From Actinomycetota bacterium (GTDB lineage: Bacteria > Actinomycetota > Actinomycetes > Nanopelagicales > Nanopelagicaceae): a DNA stretch of 25,681 nt. A program made the position numbers and the translations under genes. Below the pieces are notes generated by a model. The model did no database searches. It saw nothing but the letters and a program-made list of their open reading frames with translations, and had not been told where the DNA came from. Shown here in pieces: positions 23,678 to 25,681 of this stretch (position 1 is its first letter; the number at the start of each line of letters is the position of its first letter). The stretch spans positions 1 through 25,681 of the forward strand of contig WLMD01000008.1 of the NCBI GenBank assembly GCA_009700405.1, in the 5' to 3' direction.

Positions 23678-24400
23678 CTATCGGACGAATAACCAGATTG
23701 AGGCAATAATTCCTACCGAGAATACAAGTGACTTGTAAAAGATTCGAGGCATCTTATTTGCCCATTTACCGCCAAGGGTTCCTCCGAAACTTGACCCTAA
23801 GAAGAGCGCTCCGACAAAGAGCCAATGTACTCGTCCGCTAAAAACATAAATTAGATTGGAGATGATGCTTGTTATGCCAACAATGACATTCTTGACAGCG
23901 TTAACAGTTTTCGGATCTCGTGTTCTATCACGAGCCAGCGTCGCAATAATCATTACACCTTGACCTGGTCCGAAATAGCCACAGTAGAAGCCACTGGCTG
24001 CAATGGCCATGAACTCCGTGATTTTATGCTTGATGCCTGATCGTGCTTTAGCTGGTAATAGGATTGTTAAAGTCGCACCAAGTAATAAGAAGGGCACAAT
24101 GTTTTCAAAAATTCTCTCTGGCAGAGCCAGAAGCAAAATTGCACCGACAGATGCACAGAGCGCCGATAAGGCAATGTGAAATCTATATTCATGAATAAGT
24201 TTGCGAGCACTGTGATCACTTGCCCGAACTGCAAAAAGATTTGCGCTAGTAACTCCTAAAGCATTTGTCACAGTCGCACTTACCGGATTAAGGCCCAACG
24301 CCAGTAGAACAGGAAATGAAATGAGAGAGGCTCCGCCGGCCATTCCGTTAATTGTTCCAACCACAAATCCTGTCGCAACAACCAATATGAACGCCAGCAT
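23678..24400 (-). CDS. TauE/SafE family membrane permease
   Basis: A 240-residue membrane protein with about seven or eight hydrophobic segments. The N-terminal family motif is FVVGTINGMAGGASLISFPVL, repeated in weaker form as FYCGYFGPGQGVMI about halfway, the two-repeat arrangement of TauE/SafE. Members export sulfite, sulfoacetate or other small organic anions. It starts at the ATG at 24400 with AGGGGG seven bases upstream. It lies 32 bases upstream of the amidase on the same strand and could be the first gene of that operon. Confidence 0.9.
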   Translation of the reverse strand: MLAFILVVATGFVVGTINGMAGGASLISFPVLLALGLNPVSATVTNALGVTSANLFAVRASDHSARKLIHEYRFHIALSALCASVGAILLLALPERIFENIVPFLLLGATLTILLPAKARSGIKHKITEFMAIAASGFYCGYFGPGQGVMIIATLARDRTRDPKTVNAVKNVIVGITSIISNLIYVFSGRVHWLFVGALFLGSSFGGTLGGKWANKMPRIFYKSLVFSVGIIASIWLFVR

Positions 24401-24424
24401 TCACTACCCCCTACCCAAAAAACG

Positions 24425-24430
24425 AGAGTA
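24425..24430 (-). promoter_or_regulatory. Possible -10 element of the TauE/SafE gene
   Basis: TACTCT on the minus strand, giving a leader of about 18 bases that contains the AGGGGG ribosome-binding site. It shares its TA with the divergent TACACT box. Confidence 0.3.
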
Positions 24431-24434
24431 CACT
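24429..24434 (+). promoter_or_regulatory. Possible -10 element upstream of the metallophosphoesterase
   Basis: TACACT ends seven bases before an ATG at 24441. The predicted transcript would start at that ATG and run through a 29-codon reading frame into the metallophosphoesterase gene. Confidence 0.35.
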
Positions 24435-24440
24435 TCTTCA

Positions 24441-24530
24441 ATGGTTATTTTGCAACTATTTCGCGATATGACCGCGCCCATGTACGAAGCACTTCCTCAT
24501 GTGGCGTTCACATCGGAGGGTGCGCTTTAA
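24441..24530 (+). CDS. Possible 29-residue leaderless small ORF
   Basis: ATG at 24441 to TAA at 24528-24530, encoding a peptide that begins MVILQLFRDMTAPMY. It ends four bases before the metallophosphoesterase ATG and starts seven bases after a -10-like box. This fits a leader peptide or coupling ORF, but no homologue is recognised and chance is a real possibility. It also contains the GGAGG that could serve the next gene. Confidence 0.25.
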   Translation: MVILQLFRDMTAPMYEALPHVAFTSEGAL

Positions 24531-24534
24531 TTTC

Positions 24535-25681
24535 ATGGCATTTAAGCGCGGAATACCTAATGCACAAGGGTGGCGAAACCTAGAAGTCATCTCAAACGAA
24601 CCTCATACTGGTTGGACCTTCCCCACCACGAGTACGCCGTTGCTTGTAATGCATCACCTGTCAGATTTGCATGTGTGCGATGCTCAATCACCTATTCGCC
24701 CTGAATTTCTCGATCGCTGGGCCGACCCGGATAGCCCGATTCGTGAACTCGTCGGCACTATCGGGACCTACCGCGCACATTCGATGTTGTCGTCACAAGT
24801 TGTTGAGGCGATGGTGCAATCACTTAACGAAATTTCTCACGGGCCACTTTCAGGTCATGCTGTAAACGCTGCAATAGTCACTGGCGACACAACCGATAAC
24901 GCGCAGGTTAACGAAGTTAACTGGTACTTGGCGTTACTCGATGGGCAAGAGATTCGACCAGATTCTGGCTCATTTGAAAAATATGAGGGCACGATTGACG
25001 ATGGTCCCGATCATTACGATGTGAAGTACTGGCATCCTCACGGCACTCCCCTTGGCAAGGAAGATGATCAGGCACGGTCGCTATATGGATACCCAATCGT
25101 CCCTGGACTTCTGGATTCTTGCCGCATGCCATTTAAAGCAACGGGCTTAAATGTTCCTTGGTATGCAGTGCACGGAAATCATGACGCTCTCTTACAAGGA
25201 ACTGTCACTCCAAATCCAGGTACACAAGCTGCGATGGTTGCAGATAAGCGCTACGAAGCCCTGCCCTCCACGATGACCTTGGAAGAAACGCTCGCTGCAT
25301 TCAATGAAATTGGCCCTGCCGATTATCCAACATCTAGTGACGCTCCATTTGTTACCGTAACGCCGGATGCGCAAAGGCGAGCTGTTAACCGTGGAGAATT
25401 CGCTCAACTACATGTGCAATCTCCCGGGTTACCTCCTGGTCATGGATTTACATCAGAAAATGTTCTTGATCAGAAGATGTACTACGCCAGCGATGTTGGG
25501 TCCGTGCGCTTACTCGTCATCGATAGCGTAAATCACTTTGGTGGGTGGCAAGGTTCGCTAGGTGAAGATCAATTTATCTGGCTCGAAAACCAAATTGCTA
25601 ACTCTGAAAAATATGTAGTTTTGGCATCCCACCATCCACTAACGACGATGTTTAATGATTACTCACCTGCGGGCCGCCGCG
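24535..25681 (+). CDS. Metallophosphoesterase (calcineurin-like), 3' end cut by the window
   Basis: A binuclear-metal phosphoesterase; 382 codons are visible and the frame is open to the end. Motifs in order: HLSDLHV near residues 41-47, VTGDTTDN, VHGNHD (the most diagnostic), and ASHHPLTTM close to the window end. The early residues show no obvious export signal, although related actinobacterial proteins are often Tat-exported. The start is ATG at 24535, with GGAGGG 14 bases upstream, a rather long spacing; a GTG at 24520 in frame would sit on that site and is unlikely. It best resembles the large actinobacterial metallophosphoesterases of unknown substrate (TIGR03767-like, from memory). Confidence 0.9.
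   Translation, partial: MAFKRGIPNAQGWRNLEVISNEPHTGWTFPTTSTPLLVMHHLSDLHVCDAQSPIRPEFLDRWADPDSPIRELVGTIGTYRAHSMLSSQVVEAMVQSLNEISHGPLSGHAVNAAIVTGDTTDNAQVNEVNWYLALLDGQEIRPDSGSFEKYEGTIDDGPDHYDVKYWHPHGTPLGKEDDQARSLYGYPIVPGLLDSCRMPFKATGLNVPWYAVHGNHDALLQGTVTPNPGTQAAMVADKRYEALPSTMTLEETLAAFNEIGPADYPTSSDAPFVTVTPDAQRRAVNRGEFAQLHVQSPGLPPGHGFTSENVLDQKMYYASDVGSVRLLVIDSVNHFGGWQGSLGEDQFIWLENQIANSEKYVVLASHHPLTTMFNDYSPAGRR

Noticed and set aside
1..25681. tRNA or rRNA genes, CRISPR arrays, transposases, integrases, toxin-antitoxin or defence genes
   Set aside because: No cloverleaf, repeat-spacer pattern, or protein with such motifs was seen on either strand.

Overview
The window reads as an ordinary, very densely packed chromosomal segment of an actinobacterium with moderate G+C. 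The lineage evidence is the SepH cell-division gene, the actinobacterial-type GlgA, the block rplS-lepB-rnhB-yraN-comM-dprA, a topoisomerase IV A subunit of the DGHGNFGSLD type, and start codons placed directly behind -10 boxes (leaderless genes). Very short or overlapping gene junctions, moderate G+C and scavenging genes fit a streamlined aquatic lineage such as the freshwater acI/Nanopelagicales group. That placement is an inference; I cannot search for it.

Layout. (1) 1-2 kb: a 3'-truncated phosphofructokinase whose phosphoryl-donor residues are those of a pyrophosphate-dependent enzyme, preceded by glgC; glgA diverges from glgC and is followed by an EamA-family exporter (to 4.1 kb). (2) 4.1-10.5 kb, minus strand: a housekeeping run reading inositol monophosphatase, rplS, lepB, rnhB, yraN, comM, dprA, era. 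(3) 10.5-17 kb, mostly plus strand: an MFS transporter translationally coupled to sepH, a convergent alkaline-phosphatase-superfamily phosphodiesterase, the pseudouridine salvage pair psuG-psuK, and a topoisomerase IV A subunit that lacks the usual C-terminal pinwheel domain. (4) 17-23.6 kb: a PotABCD-type polyamine ABC transporter split into two convergent units. potA is on the plus strand; potB-potC-potD are on the minus strand behind an amidohydrolase and an N-carbamoylputrescine-amidase-like enzyme. A bidirectional terminator separates the two units. (5) 23.7 kb to the end: a TauE/SafE permease, minus strand, and a divergent metallophosphoesterase cut by the window end.

How the genes may work together. 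GlgC releases pyrophosphate, and the adjacent phosphofructokinase looks able to use it. The minus-strand cluster at 18.2-24.4 kb looks like uptake plus hydrolysis of polyamine-like or N-carbamoyl/N-acyl amines, i.e. nitrogen and carbon scavenging. PsuG/PsuK recycles pseudouridine 5'-phosphate from RNA turnover.

No rRNA, tRNA, CRISPR array, insertion sequence, prophage or defence island was seen. No stretch above 300 bases lacks a gene; the longest gaps are 24401-24534, 615-727, 9588-9689 and 1952-2037. I found no clear candidate for a wholly new system. The strongest points are the donor-site residues of the phosphofructokinase, the pinwheel-less topoisomerase subunit, the run of leaderless promoters with near-constant geometry, and the split polyamine/amidase locus.
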